DNA of 64,000 nt from Coccinella septempunctata (GCF_907165205.1 NC_058190.1:9370001-9434000), one strand, 5' to 3'. Counted from the first letter of the stretch, positions 24,939-36,953 are shown. A program made the numbers and translations. Notes: generated from the sequence alone by a model not told the origin.

Positions 24939-25514
24939 TTACACAATTTTTTTAGATTTCATAACTTTATTATTACAACAACCCCTTATGATTTTCTTTC
25001 AAATATTGCTTTCGTGGGACAGATTTGCCAAAAATAAAATTCTCTTATGGTTTACCATTCAATTCTGAAGAAAAAAATGTCTCTTGCAAAATTTCGATAC
25101 AGTCGATACTTTTCTCGGAAAAGTAAAGAATGTCGATCTATATTCGCGATGAACATTGAACAAACTGAAGAAGGGAGAAATATCTTATTACAAAAATATG
25201 ATTTTACAGGGTGATTCATTGCAATATACGCATAGTATTAGCGTAGATAAAGGGTGCTTCTAAATAATTATTATTAACTTTCCCCATGTAAGTACTGGAG
25301 TTGTACATATTCTTCGAGCACACTGATTTCTGTTGAGATACATTCAAGGTGGTAAACCAAATCACTGACTCATTTAGAATTCTCGACGACAATAAATATG
25401 TCGAAAGTGATTGGTTTATTAGTCAACAATATTAGGGCTAGCGGTCAAAGTGTTGAATGACGATCCCCAGCAGTGTTCGACTGTGTGAACCATATATTCT
25501 TTGCTATTGAAATA
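24939..25514. other. no supported gene
   Basis: AT-rich sequence between the duplicated block and the long-TIR mariner-like element. A TACAGGGTGATTCATTGCAATA stretch near 25206 looks like one end of another mariner-type element, but no partner was found. Confidence 0.4.
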
Positions 25515-26016
25515 TACAGAGTGGGCCATTGAAGACGAAACAGACGAGATTACAGACGAAATAAATTTTTTCGATAGGAATGCTCGGACAGGTTGATTTC
25601 TGTTTCGAGGGGGACAACTTAAGATGTAGGTTACGGACGCATAGCGCTTCAACCCTTGCTACTACAACCCTCACCCCCAATTTTTGAATAGGGGAGAAGG
25701 GGTGAGTGATACCTCATTTGAAAGGTATTTTTATACTGATTTCAGCACAGTAATTGTTTTTTCATTTTATGCATTAGTTCTCGAAATATTCTCAACTAAG
25801 TATTTGAAAATGAAGTGGTGTTTTCATGGCACTTGTAGTGTTTTTTTGTGAAAAATCGACATTTTGAGCTTCAAAACAACCACGACTGTGGCTTCCTTCC
25901 TCCAATCCACTGACATAGAAATCTTTAATCAAGACGTCGAACAAACAAAGCGTATTGCGAAGGAGCTCAATCTTGATGAAACTCAATCTAAATTATCTTC
26001 GATATAATTTGCAGTA

Positions 26017-28221
26017 CAGTAAAATCCGGTTATAACGACATTGAGGGGACCGTGAATATTAAGTCGTTATATCCGATGGTCGTTATATCCAAAAAATTTT
26101 ATAAAGAACTCAGAAATAGGATTTATCTATGTATTTTATTTTGAGATCGTAATAACTGCATACATAAAGAATACAAATAGGTATATACATATGCGAGTAT
26201 ATGGATAAGATCAAATTCATACTGTAAATAAGTGCATGTTACAACATCGAACTTATTTATGTACATATACAATTAAATAGTAGTAGGCTTGAAAAAATGA
26301 GTGATTTTACTTTGTTTTTTAAATCTATAATTCTCATAATAGACACGTTCAAGTCTTTGGTCAATCATAGAAATACTGTTCAATAATCTCTGGTCATTTA
26401 GTCCTTCATAAGTAACAAATTTTTTCAAAATCGATACTGCGTGTAGAGCCTCGGCACCTGATGGCACTGAACACGAAAAATTATCATCTTCATCGTTGTT
26501 TTCATATTCTGGCTCGCTATTGTTCTCAATATTCTTGACAATATCAGCTTCATTTAAGTCTTCGCAGGTTTCTAATTCTGTGTCAACATTTGTAAGCTCC
26601 AAAAGTTCATTATCTGATAATATCGTATCAATACAACTTTGCTTAAGTTGGGCCAAGGGAATGTTATCTTCTTCATCAGAATCATTTTCATCTGTCATTT
26701 CATTTGTTGAAGTAAATCCCGCATGGCGGAAACATCCTTGAATTGTTTTAGCTGTTACCTTTTCCCAGGCAGCAGACACCATTAAAACGGCGTCTAATAG
26801 TGATATAGCAGTTTCTTTTTCCAGTTTTATATTTTTTATAGTTTCCAACAGTTGCATTTTACGGTAATGAGTTTTCAGTGAATTGATTACACCTTGATCC
26901 ATCGGTTGTAGAACTGAAGTGCAATTTGGAGGCAAGGAACACAACTCAATTGATTTTAAATCCTCAAGCCTTGGATGTGCAGGACAGTTATCCACAACTA
27001 ATAAAATTCTTCTTGAGAATTTTTGTAGCTCCTTGTCCCAATCATGAAGATTTTATGAATAAATCGCTGGTCATCCATGATTTTTTGTTATGTTCATAAA
27101 CAACAGGCAAGTTTTTCACATTCTTGAAACACCGAGGGTTTTTCGATTTTCCAATAACAAGCAATTTTCGCTTTTCACTTCCACTCATGTTTGCCGCAAC
27201 CATTACAGTAATTCTGTCCTTACTCATTTTTCCGCCGGAGCATTTTTCTCCTTTAAACCTCATTGTGTTATCATAAGTCATTTTATAAAAAAGTCCAGTC
27301 TCGTCTGCATTGAAGATTTCATCGTCCGAATATCCCTTTCTGATTTCTTGAAAAACATTCTTTAACCATGATTCAGGAACAGATTTACTCACGCTTGCCG
27401 CTTCCCCCGATATTTTTCCAAAGATAATGTTATGGCGAACTCGGAATCTATTAATCCATCCCTCGGAACAATGAAAGTTTTTTTTTTTTGAAAGGATAGC
27501 AAACTCGTTAGCTTTTTGCCTTAAAATCGGGCCGGTTATGGGGACATTTTTGGTGCGTTGAATTTTGAACCACTCCAATAGGCACTTATCCAAGTTTTCA
27601 TGAGGGGTCCCACGAAGTTTTTTTGATTTCAAAGTGCATTGATTAAATGCTTCCTTAATTTTTTCTTTATTTTTCCACATCGTTGAGATTGTAGAATGAG
27701 CAACTCCAAATTCCAGAGCCAACTGGCTATTGCTCTCTCCATTTTCTAGTCGAGCTAATATAGCTCCCTTCTCTTCGATTGAAAAACATTTTCTTTTCAA
27801 TTTCGACGTTGAAGCCATTTAACTGTACTCACTCACTCGATGAATAAACTGTTAACTAATGAAGACCTGCTTATGTCTTCAGAATCAAAGATTATAGAGA
27901 TCTCGATAATCTCCATTCAGACCGTAGCATACAACATAAAACTGGGATTCCCCTATATCGCTTCGGTATTTCCCCGAAGATCACGTAGAGTCGACATCCC
28001 TTGCAGTGGCGAATTGTTACTGGTACGTCGTTATAATCGGAAGAAATAGAACAAGCTTAGAAAATTTTTGTCGCAATAAGCGACTTCGTCGTTATAGTCA
28101 AAGTCGTTACATCCGAATGGTTTTATGTTAAATTACTTAGAATTTCAAACAATTGTCGATAATTTCTTCGTTATATACGGATTTTCGTTATAACCGGTGT
28201 CGTAATAAACGGCTTTCATTG
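26017..28221 (-). mobile_element. pogo/Tigger DNA transposon, nearly complete
   Basis: Bounded by TA on both sides (26015-26016, 28222-28223). Ends are related inverted repeats: CAGTAAAATCCGGTTATAACGACA on the left and CAATGAAAGCCGTTTATTACGACA from the right, typical of Tigger. The TTATAACGAC unit is repeated inside each end. It inserted into the mariner-like element at 25517-29068. Confidence 0.9.
26273..27818 (-). pseudogene. Tigger (pogo) transposase, one frameshift
   Basis: The first frame (27818 to 27042) has a psq-type helix-turn-helix (FGVAHSTISTMWKNKEKI), a Tc5/CENP-B-type DNA-binding domain (NFHCSEGWINRFRVRHNI) and the first catalytic Asp in IFNADETGLFY. The second frame (26995 to 26273) has the second Asp in MDNCPAHP and the next acidic position in TSVLQPMDQGVI, then an acidic tail ending KITHFFKPT. 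Together they have the usual length of a Tigger transposase. A frame change near 27000-27042 breaks the catalytic domain just before the second Asp, so the copy is probably inactive. It lies inside intact TIRs, so the loss is recent relative to the insertion. Confidence 0.9.
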
Positions 28222-28577
28222 TATTTCCAATAACATGCGGTAACACTTGATCGATAGAAATCTCCAAAAAGTCCAAATACGTACATATCTCTAATCAGAT
28301 AACCAGGTAAGAAAATCAAATCATTAATGATGCCACAGAAATATTCCAGTCCCAATTCGTGAAACGATTTCCGACTTAATTATGAAGTGTTTTCTCAGTT
28401 GGCTTCAATATTGTTTCCATTTTGTTGATTATTGAATTCATATCTTTTTCAAAAAAATGAGAATCGATAATTTTTTATTTATTACGAACAGTTCATTAAG
28501 TTGGCTTACTGGTTATTTGACATGTGAATTATTCTTAGTTTTGAATCGAGACTTGTATGTGTTCTAATCCATTGTTC

Positions 28578-28702
28578 GACATGGTTTATTCAATTGCAGA
28601 GCGGGTGGAAATAATTTCACTTTTTTTTGCAAACAATCAATGTGCGAATAGAACCGCAGAATTCTTCAATCAACGACATTTAGATAAACATGTTAATAGG
28701 AA
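28578..28702 (+). pseudogene. N-terminal fragment of a DUF4817-type transposase
   Basis: Reads MVYSIAERVEIISLFFANNQ and then a segment ending VNRKYVLKL, the helix-turn-helix start of a transposase group common in insect genomes (annotated as DUF4817). After about 40 residues it runs into the right inverted arm of its element, so the catalytic domain is gone. Confidence 0.6.
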
Positions 28703-29070
28703 GTATGTTTTGAAGCTCAAAATGTCGATTTTTCACAAAAAAACACTACAAGTGCCATGAAAACACCACTTCATTTTCAAATACTCAGTTGAGAATATTT
28801 CGAGAACTAATGCATAAAATGAAAAAACAAATACTGTGCTGAAATCAGTATAAAGATACCTTTCAAATGAGGTATCACTCACCCCCATCTTCCCTATTCA
28901 AAAATTGGGGGTGAGGGTTGTAGTAGCAAGGGTTGAAGCGCTATGCGTCCGTAACCTACATCTTAAGTTGTCCCCCTCGAAACAGAAATCGACCTGTCCG
29001 AGCATTTCTATCGAAAAAATTTATTTCGTCTGTAATCTCGTCTGTTTCGTTTTCAAATGGCCACCCTGTA

Positions 29071-29990
29071 TACCTATGCTACTATACTCTATATAAGTAT
29101 CTTTTCGGAATAAGATATTTCTTTCCTTCTTAGTAATTTCTCGTTTGATATTCATTGAGAGTATAGATCGACCTCCGTTAAATCGATTGAATCAATATAC
29201 GGATTGTTTCAAGAAGTGCGTTTCATTGAAGAATAATTTATCAAAATTTATCCTTATCCAGCAGTTTCGATAAACATAACAAAAAAATATCTTATTTACG
29301 GCCTGGTTTGAAAAAAAAATCATTAAGTAGCTTTCGTGTCTAAACAAGACCCTGTATATCAATTTTTATTTCTGAATTTGGAGAGACCAGAAAGGGGAAA
29401 ACGCATGACTGAATATTTTTGGTGCTTCCCCATAAAATTTTGTCAACCACAAACTTGGGTCAGATCCAAATGTTTCGATAACGAGATAATACAAAATTAA
29501 AATCTCCAGCTTTAATCCATAAAATCATCAAATATTTCTTATTCCCTTATTGAAAAACGAGAGCACATTTACCATTTTGGGAAAAATTATTATTTTTTCA
29601 ATGACTAACATTCGAACACCCTGTAAGCTTAAAAAAACTATCATAACACTTCTTCATTGCTCTACAGTCTACATTAAAGAGTTTGAATGATAACTACCCA
29701 ATTTATTGAATAGGAATTGAATGACTTTATGTGGCTTATTAATCCACTTGATGACCATGTTTGGCATTTCATATTTCATAATAGTTCATAATGAACAAAT
29801 CATCCTGTATTTTCGTAATAAAGAACTATATTGGTACCCGTAAAATATACTGTAAACGATATTCGGAAGTATTTTATTTAATGACTATACAGTTTGAATT
29901 TGAAAGCTCAGGATAGAATTAAATTCTTAGACAAACTAAAAAGAATGGCACTCCCCGCTCGAAGAGTTTGACGTCAGCCCCCTATTCTAG
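29071..29990. other. no supported gene
   Basis: AT-rich with short unconvincing ORFs. ACCCTGTATATC near 29348 and ACACCCTGTAAGC near 29617 resemble mariner-type ends, but no matched partners were found. Confidence 0.4.
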
Positions 29991-29994
29991 AGCG

Positions 29995-30945
29995 TGGTCC
30001 CATGCCACCCCCAAATGAAAATTTCTGAACCAAAATTTCCGGATCGTTTGTACATCGTAGGTCCATGTTTGTACACCTTTTATTTTCATTTGTCCAGGCA
30101 CCGTTTGAGAGATATGGAAAAAGAAGTAGTTTCGGTGCATTTTCTGAGCAGCACCCCCCCAAATTGCAGAAACGTATTTTTAATGGTATGGATGGTTTGT
30201 CCAACGTAAGTCCACTTTTGTTCACCCAAGTTTTTCATTTGTCTATCCACAGAACCATAGAAATCCATCTATGAAAATTCTGGAATGTGAAATTGCCAAC
30301 CCCAAATGAAAATTTTTAACCAAAATTTCAGGGTAGTTTGTCTATCATAGGTCCATTTTTTTTTCATTTGTCCAGGCACCGTTTGAAAGATATGGAAAAA
30401 TGAGTTTTTTCGGTGCATTTTCTGAGCAGCTGACCCAAATTGCGAAAACGATGGTAAATATGTATCGTTTGTCCAACGTTAGTTCACTTTTGTCCACCCA
30501 ATTTTTTATTTGTCCACAGAAGTTTTAAGTTCCATGACTAACACAAAATTTCAAACCAAATATTCAGACATAAATTCCACTTCTTACTTCCTAATTCAAA
30601 TATTCAGGTTCGTTCGTCTTTCGCTATTTCATTTTTGTACATTAGTAATTTATTCATTTCCTCCCAGACTCCATTCGCAATTTGGGATCGAAAATTGATT
30701 AATCAAAATTCTTCGTTGACTATTCCTAAAAGCAGAATATTTTTCACCGAATGAATCGTTGGTCTATAGCGGGACTTGTTGACAAATATTACCTCTACAT
30801 CCAAGTTGGTTGTATAGCTATGCTGAATATTGTGCCCGGACGAATGAGAAAAAAGGTGGACAAACATGGACTTACGATGGACCAATGACCCTGAAATTTT
30901 GGTTTGAAAATTTTCATTTGGGGCTGCCAACTTCACACGGAAAAA
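29995..30945. repeat. ~290 bp direct repeat with an inverted third copy
   Basis: Two direct copies (about 30003-30260 and 30293-30530) share CCCAAATGAAAATTT, ACCAAAATTTC, TTCATTTGTCCAGGCACCGTTTGA, GGTGCATTTTCTGAGCAGC and TTTGTCCAACGT. The start of the unit returns inverted at about 30840-30940. This layout fits a non-autonomous element with inverted ends and a duplicated left arm. No coding capacity. Confidence 0.65.
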
Positions 30946-32249
30946 AAAAACAAATAGGTACTTGTTTCAATTCGATATTACTCAATTCAAGCTGATGTTA
31001 GATTTTTATAAGCCCTAGAGGATATCTATTTCAATGGAGATTATCAAATTTTCAGCGCCATTGATTTAAAGGTAAAAAATGATTATTCAATTTAAGTATA
31101 CATGGAAGCACATTCCAAGATCAATTTAGTACTTATTCTAATAAAATGTAATCTTGAGTCAAATAAAAAGTTTACTTAATCGCAGAATGTAGGGATTAGA
31201 ACGAAGTATGTATAACATCTGATTGCATAGAAAATTCGGTAGGATAATATTGAGATTATAATTTCTCAGAGTTAAAGTATCATCTGATTACATTGAGAAC
31301 TTAGAATACTCATATTGTGAATATCAACTCTTAAAGTAAATCTCCATTTTTTTGTTTCCAATTTTGCATATAATTGAAGTGAGTATTGCATCACATCATT
31401 AAGATAATATCAAGTTTTTAAAATAAGATTTTCTTTTTTAATTCAAATATCTGATATTTTTGAAATGAAAATCCTGAGCTTCTATGCAAAGTACTTGATA
31501 TTCGAATTAGTTTTTTGAATAAGTTTATTCTAAGAGCATAATGATCAATATCGTATTAATTATATTTTCAAAATGAGAATTTTTCGAATGGTCGAATGAA
31601 ACATTATTAGAAGAAGATTCTCATTTTTGAAATATAACTTATAATATAGGTATAGATTATTATTAAAATAAGATTAAAACATACTTTTTCATGTGGAAAA
31701 TGATGAATATTAATAGGTATTACAAAAAATACATAATAATTAGACAATTTAAAATCTACTGAATCAAAAATAGTGCATTATAACCGTCTTCAACCACACA
31801 GCTCTATGATTAGAACTAACAAATATAGTAAATACATAAAAAATAGTAAATATATAAAAAATATATAAAAACGAAAAAAAAAATAAATCTGAGTTTTTTG
31901 AACACATCTTTATATTTTTTGAAAAATTAATTCATGAAATAATTAACTGAAAAGTAACATATAGGTATAGGTACATGATCACGAAACTGTCCATAGGGGG
32001 ACTAATAAGTACTGATAATAATTCAACCTTTTGATATCGAATATTAAAAATGTCTGAAAATGAACTGTACTGTTACTCCGCACTCAATTTTGTGACGAAT
32101 GAAACACTTCCTACATTTCGTAAAGTTGTTGGGAATTCGGAAAAAAGTTCTTCAGGCTTTAAACTGCTTGTAGTCTCAACTTTGTATGCATAATAATGTT
32201 CTCTAAACCCTGTTGTTATTAGCATCAGACAGTTGAAATAAACAGCAGT
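30946..32249. other. very AT-rich DNA, no gene seen
   Basis: Long AT-rich stretch with stop codons in all frames. No terminal repeats or known motif were identified. Confidence 0.5.
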
Positions 32250-32250
32250 A

Positions 32251-33447
32251 GGGGAGACCGGGGTTGGTTGTGCCAATTTTAAAGTATAATTATTTGTACA
32301 TCTCGATAATAAAACTCAAGGCTCTCGAACGCATATTTATTTAGTTTAAACATATATCTGTAAAAAAAAATAGAAACGAACTAATTGAAAGCAATACAAA
32401 CATGGCTACTGAGAATTAAAAAAAAAACTCTAAATCTCACAACCTGCCCCGACATGGGGCTGGTTGTGACGCTTATGGGGTTGGTTGTGACGCCCCTACA
32501 TATCGTCATCGGAATTGCAGTGAATGCATACAAAATATGGACTTTTATCCGGGCATTCTTCATGAGCCCATCTAGAGCAACTGGTGCACTGCAGCCATTT
32601 TTCTTCAGGTCGAGAGATGGAAAAAGGTTCGTGGTTCGTGACGAATTAAACAGAAAGTTTCCTCTTCATCTTCCAAACTGCTTCTAGCTTAAATGGTCTT
32701 AGCTTTAGCTTTACCTTTACCCTTGCATATATTTCTCTTGACGCCGGTTTCCTTCGTTTTTTCTTTTGTTCTTTCAAATCTTTCATCTTTTGTTTTTCTT
32801 CTAATTCCTTCTTATTTGGAGTATCTGTCCATATGGCTGATCTACCAGGTTTTCGCCCTTTTCTTTTTAGCTAGACGTTTTTCAGCCTTTGGTGTTGGTC
32901 TCAAATCTTCTGGAGAAAAATATGTTGTGATGCTAGAAGGTCCTGGTGAATTTTCAAGTTCTAAGTCTGGAAAGGAAAGGGAATATGTCTAAGATGGTGA
33001 ATTTTTGGGGGTGCTTGGGGCCTCAATGTGGTTGGTTTTACTATTGGGCTGTGTTTTTGGAATGTCACAACCAATCCCAAAGCACATTTCTGCTTTGTTC
33101 TCTTATTTCCAACTTTATTTCAATGAATGGCCAAATAATTTTATATATGTGAGAAAGAGCATACCTGAATTAGTATTTTAACGCCACAATACTCATTTCA
33201 GCTGTTACATTAGTCACTTCACACAACAATATTTGACGTCACTTTTATTTCCTGAGGCACCTCGAAAATACATAAATCATCCAAACACACGCGGTACGTT
33301 AGCGATCAAAGCCACCGTCAGGCGCAATACTTAATAGCTATAGCTGGCTCTATTGGAATAATCGCGACGCTACTAATATCTATTAATTGAGCGCAAAAGC
33401 CTCTGTCACAACCAGCCCCCGTCACAACCAACCCCGGTCTCCCCTAC
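32251..33447 (-). mobile_element. pogo-like DNA transposon with GGGGAGACCGGGG ends
   Basis: The ends are inverted: TAGGGGAGACCGGGGTTGGTT on the left and its complement AACCAACCCCGGTCTCCCCTA on the right. The motif GGTTGGTTGTGAC is also repeated just inside the left end (about 32458-32495) and the right end. TA borders both ends. Inside is the 3' part of a transposase on the minus strand. Confidence 0.75.
32480..32995 (-). pseudogene. pogo-like transposase C-terminal region with PHD-like finger
   Basis: Read on the minus strand, the sequence gives a Lys/Arg-rich linker starting LRPTPKAEKRLAKKKR, then EKWLQCTSCSRWAHEECPDK followed by YFVCIHC. The spacing C-x2-C ... H-x2-C ... C-x2-C resembles the PHD-like finger at the end of some insect pogo/Jerky-type transposases. 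Two or more stop codons interrupt the linker and no DDE catalytic core was found, so this is a truncated relic. Identification rests on the finger and its setting inside matched TIRs. Confidence 0.55.
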
Positions 33448-33566
33448 CTATGTTCAATTTTATTAACCAAAATATTTTTAATTCGGCAGAAATTTGGATG
33501 GTTGTCATCAAGAACATTGTAAACAAGCACATCATTAGTTTCATACTTAATACCGTTTAATTCATA

Positions 33567-33866
33567 TTAATTTTGCTGAAAAAACAGCTCAGGCTCTAAA
33601 AACTTAGATTTCAACCATTTTTGCAAATCTTGATCAGCATCATTTATTTTTCCGAAGTTCATTTCATCACCGAATCCTTTAGATACCATTAATCTGTAAC
33701 AAAATTCCGCACAACCCCAATCCTTCAGAACTTCACTTATGTCCACCTCCGAAGGCGAACTATTCGCCTGCATAATGTCACGAAATGAAAAACCAGCAAC
33801 TCGAGTTTGTGTAGTTAACTCTCTTCCTGAATTATGATTGATTAATTGTACGTAAACGATATCCAA
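33567..33866 (-). CDS. hypothetical 99-residue ORF
   Basis: Not recognised. The product is soluble-looking, with an acidic middle (SEVDISEVLKDWG) and no Cys cluster, signal peptide or membrane segment. It starts just outside the pogo-like element and has no obvious promoter, introns or neighbours of related function. A chance ORF or a fragment of a longer element protein are both possible. Confidence 0.2.
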   Translation of the reverse strand: MDIVYVQLINHNSGRELTTQTRVAGFSFRDIMQANSSPSEVDISEVLKDWGCAEFCYRLMVSKGFGDEMNFGKINDADQDLQKWLKSKFLEPELFFQQN

Positions 33867-34240
33867 AAGGGCAAAAGCAAACTGGACACTGGACGTCAGC
33901 GAAGAAAAGATACGTCTGAAACTAGAGTCTGGACTTCCCCGGAGTTATGAACTAGGTGATCCGGGGAAGCCCATGCAGGTGTCCCATAAAATTATAGTTT
34001 TTTTTTAGTGCATTTGAGACTGAATAATGCCATCAGATCTCAGATCAAGTAAATCATAGAAATTTGAAGATCATTTTGAGCTTCTGATTATAAAAATATC
34101 GTTAGGCTGAACATTCCATATTGCACAATGATAAATATTATACTTCTCCAATAAAGTATCGACCAATAAAACAATATAGAGAGAAACTTATCGGGTTTGT
34201 TGGTCAATGTATAAGAGTGATCTTAAAAACCTCTTTAAAC

Positions 34241-34280
34241 CTAGCTTTCGGCTGATAATTCTGCCTTCTTCAGGGTCCTA
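34241..34280 (-). ncRNA. hammerhead-like motif of a second Penelope element
   Basis: Minus strand reads ACCCTGAAGAAGGC, then GCCGAAAGCTAGG. CTGAAGA matches the hammerhead box CTGANGA, GAAA is present, and GGC/GCC can pair as stem II with one unpaired A. This arrangement is widespread in Penelope terminal repeats. Stem I and the cleavage site were not confirmed, so activity is unknown. Confidence 0.45.
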
Positions 34281-34435
34281 AAATGGTAACAACATTAAAC
34301 AATATACTCTGGGAATAAATCCTGAAAGGACCTACTGCAATAGTGTGAGGTGTTTTTCCCAACCGTGCTGGCTGTCGCAAAGTTGAGTCTCTCATGGATA
34401 TTCCTATCTGTTACAAATGATCTTATTAATTTTTC

Positions 34436-34799
34436 CTCTGAAATACATCGAGGGAGAGTTAGAATATTGTTGAAAAGTAGAACATTAACATAAAACATTA
34501 ATTGAGACGCCACATTCTGACATATGGCAATTGACTTAGGCCGAGAGACGGTCCGTCATTACATTTCTTCTTCTTCTTTCTTCGTGGTCCTTAATCAATT
34601 TTAGTAAGTTACAATACAGGTTATTGATGCCGTGGTAATCGGTTACCAGGTTTAAATTATCCTTATGGTTGTGGACTTCCAAGAACATTCTCTTGCTCCA
34701 GTTTTTTTCTTTACGGATGTGGCGTCTCAATTAATGTTTTATGTTAATGTTCTACTTTTCAACAATATTCTAACTCTCCCTTGATGTATTTCAGAGTTC
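34436..34799. mobile_element. Penelope-like fragment with inverted 80 bp arms
   Basis: Arms 34436-34514 and about 34715-34799 are inverted copies (AGAATATTGTTGAAAAGTAGAACATTAACATAAAACATTAATTGAGACGCCACAT in one). Between them, on the minus strand (34536-34730), is a peptide with KNWSKRMFLEVHNHKDNLNL and GINNLYCNLLKLIKDH, resembling the end of the Penelope GIY-YIG domain. With the hammerhead-like motif at 34241-34280 this is the 3' end of a rearranged Penelope copy. Confidence 0.5.
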
Positions 34800-34806
34800 A
34801 TCAGTT

Positions 34807-35203
34807 TCCAGAACCGGACGCTTAAAAAAAAAATTCACTATTGAAAAACCCAATCTGAAATGAGAGTCCGTCCCTGAATATTGCAATACTTGCACATCGA
34901 GTGGATATCAACTGATAATTTCATAACTCTGATAATATTCTTCTGTGTCCACTTTTTGATATATCTCGGTACGGTTTTTCCATGAAACTCAAGCCGTCCA
35001 AAAAATTTATCTCCGAGTACGCATTTTCAATATATTTTTTCTCTAAATCTGTAGGTGTGCCACGAGATTTTATGAATCTTATTTAGAATGTATTTAATGT
35101 AGTTTGAACTGCCATAACAGGTTTATGAACTTTTCCATCTGCAGGGTGATTTTCTATATGATTTCCGATAATATGAAAAAAATAGCGTCCGGTTCTGGCT
35201 GAC
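34807..35203. mobile_element. ~400 bp MITE-like element
   Basis: The ends are perfect 15-16 bp inverted repeats: CCAGAACCGGACGCT on the left and AGCGTCCGGTTCTGG on the right. No ORF. A TSD was not clear. The 35204-35940 stretch that follows holds palindromic ATATCGGATATATATCGATA sequence and short ORFs, but nothing that could be assigned. Confidence 0.55.
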
Positions 35204-35940
35204 CTAGCATATGGGGTATTTTTCAGTGTTCGAAAATATTATGATATTTATACAAATATCAAAATATCGGATATATATCGATACATATCCGATATATATC
35301 AACTTTCTGATATTTATTCTTTTTAACAATTTTTCAAATTTATTTTTGGAAAAATCCATAAATCAAACACATTAAAAATTAAATTTACCAAAATTTATTG
35401 AAAAAACTTTACAAGATCCTCAAAAACAGAAAATAAAAAAATAAAAGTTAGTTAATAAATTTATTAAAGGTTCGTCATCCGAATCATTAGGAATTTCCTG
35501 TGAAGATGCAGTGGCTTGATCTCATATCCATTCCAAATTGTGACTACTGCAAACTTCAGCTGTAGACGTAAACGCATGCTTTCTGTTCAAATATTTAAAC
35601 AAAAAAATTCTGAATGTTCTCTGCTCCATCCAATAGACCTTACTGTTCAATGTTGCAGAACATACTTCTACAGAATCACACGGTATGTGATGATTGTAGG
35701 TATTTCTGCAACAATGATTCTGCAGATCTATGTCAACATGATAAAGATTATTAAGAATTTTTGATTCTGCTTGCCTCAAAATTATCCGCTTGATGACATT
35801 CCTCACATCATATTGAGCAGCTTGTAATGTCCTACTCGTAATATTCCTGAAACAAACACAAAAAGACCAAAATAAAAAGGACTAAAATAAGGAATAATAT
35901 ATGATATGTTCAAAATTGCTAGGCCTCGATTTCGGCTCGT

Positions 35941-36790
35941 TCAAATAGTATTCATACAACCTGGTAGGTGTCTGCGTAATACTGGTAGAACACTTTGTAC
36001 TAGCATGTATTGCAGCTTCGAAGGGGTAGAAAAGGTTACCATTCCTGCAGTCACTTCCACAGGAGGATAAATGTTCAGTCTCTTCGGTGCACCAAATATT
36101 TCTGTAAACCTTTGCCCCTTCATATACTTTGCATTAGCTGTTTTGGCAACGTAAGGTTCCTACCAAGTACAAGGTCCTACTCGTTTGGGTCTACGAATCT
36201 TCCTCATTCACGCAGAGCACTGTTGCGGATATGTGCTTGCAATGACCTGAAATGCCAGCAATACAGTTTTAGAATAAAAGTCAGACAAACTTCTCCTGGT
36301 TTATTTCTTCTTCAGTACTTAATATTTGGATACAATACAATGACTATTTCTTACTTAACATAATAACGTGTACCTCTTTTAACCTCATTATTCTAGAATG
36401 TTCTATCATAGAACTATATATGAATATAACTGGTTAGGTCACAGAACATAAAATTATTCTAATAACAATTTAGTGAGATTGCTCACAACATTATTATTAA
36501 CATACAGGAGCAAGATGCATTGCTCACATTTCTCTCTTTGTCAAGCTGAAAATGGAATTATTATTAATTAAAATATAATAATGACCATGGGTACTCACCG
36601 TGATCTTCACATTATAAGGAGGCAAATTCACCGAAGTCTGCCTCATTACTGTAGAACATATCACACCACCTCTCTCAATGAGTCCAAAAACATGGCCAGC
36701 TGCCTTTAAAGCTTGGCCTTTTTCCTCATTTCCTTTAGAGAAATGATCGAAATTTATTTTCAGAAAACCGAACGATGTTTGGATTTCCAT
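35941..36790 (-). pseudogene. two-exon coding remnant of unknown function
   Basis: Exon 1 (36790 to 36599) begins MEIQTSFGFLKINFDHFSKG and ends PPYNVKI plus one codon, directly before a strong donor (ACG|GTGAGTAC). A 352 bp intron ends in GGCATTTCAG|GTCATT at 36246. Exon 2 reads on in the same frame and contains EPYVAKTANAKYMKGQRFTE, then EVTAGMVTFSTPSKLQYMLV. Two in-frame stops (TGA at 36208-36210, TAG at 36160-36162) interrupt exon 2. Protein-like composition and matching splice phases suggest a real gene or transposon protein that has decayed. I do not recognise the family; a host gene fragment is possible. Confidence 0.45.
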
Positions 36791-36953
36791 TATTTCACTC
36801 GAACAACTACACAAAAATACACAAAAACCACTATCGAAACTTGAATAAATATAACCTAAACGTTACGAAAGCTCTGTTTTACTAATAGTGTTGCCCAAAG
36901 TCACCACCAGATGTCGCGTAGTGAATCGTGCGTTTATCGCTGCATCTGGACAG

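Larger units (their letters stand above)
25517..29068. mobile_element. mariner-like element with ~380 bp inverted ends, itself invaded
   Basis: Left arm 25517-25895 and right arm 28703-29068 are inverted copies, beginning CAGAGTGGGCCATTGAAGACG and ending CAAATGGCCACCCTG, both next to TATA. The interior keeps a transposase start at about 28578 and is interrupted by a complete Tigger element at 26017-28221. The short coding remnant shows that this is a deletion derivative of an autonomous element. Confidence 0.75.

Noticed and set aside
26496..26741. Ser-rich plus-strand ORF
   Set aside because: It is the antisense shadow of the acidic tail of the Tigger transposase.
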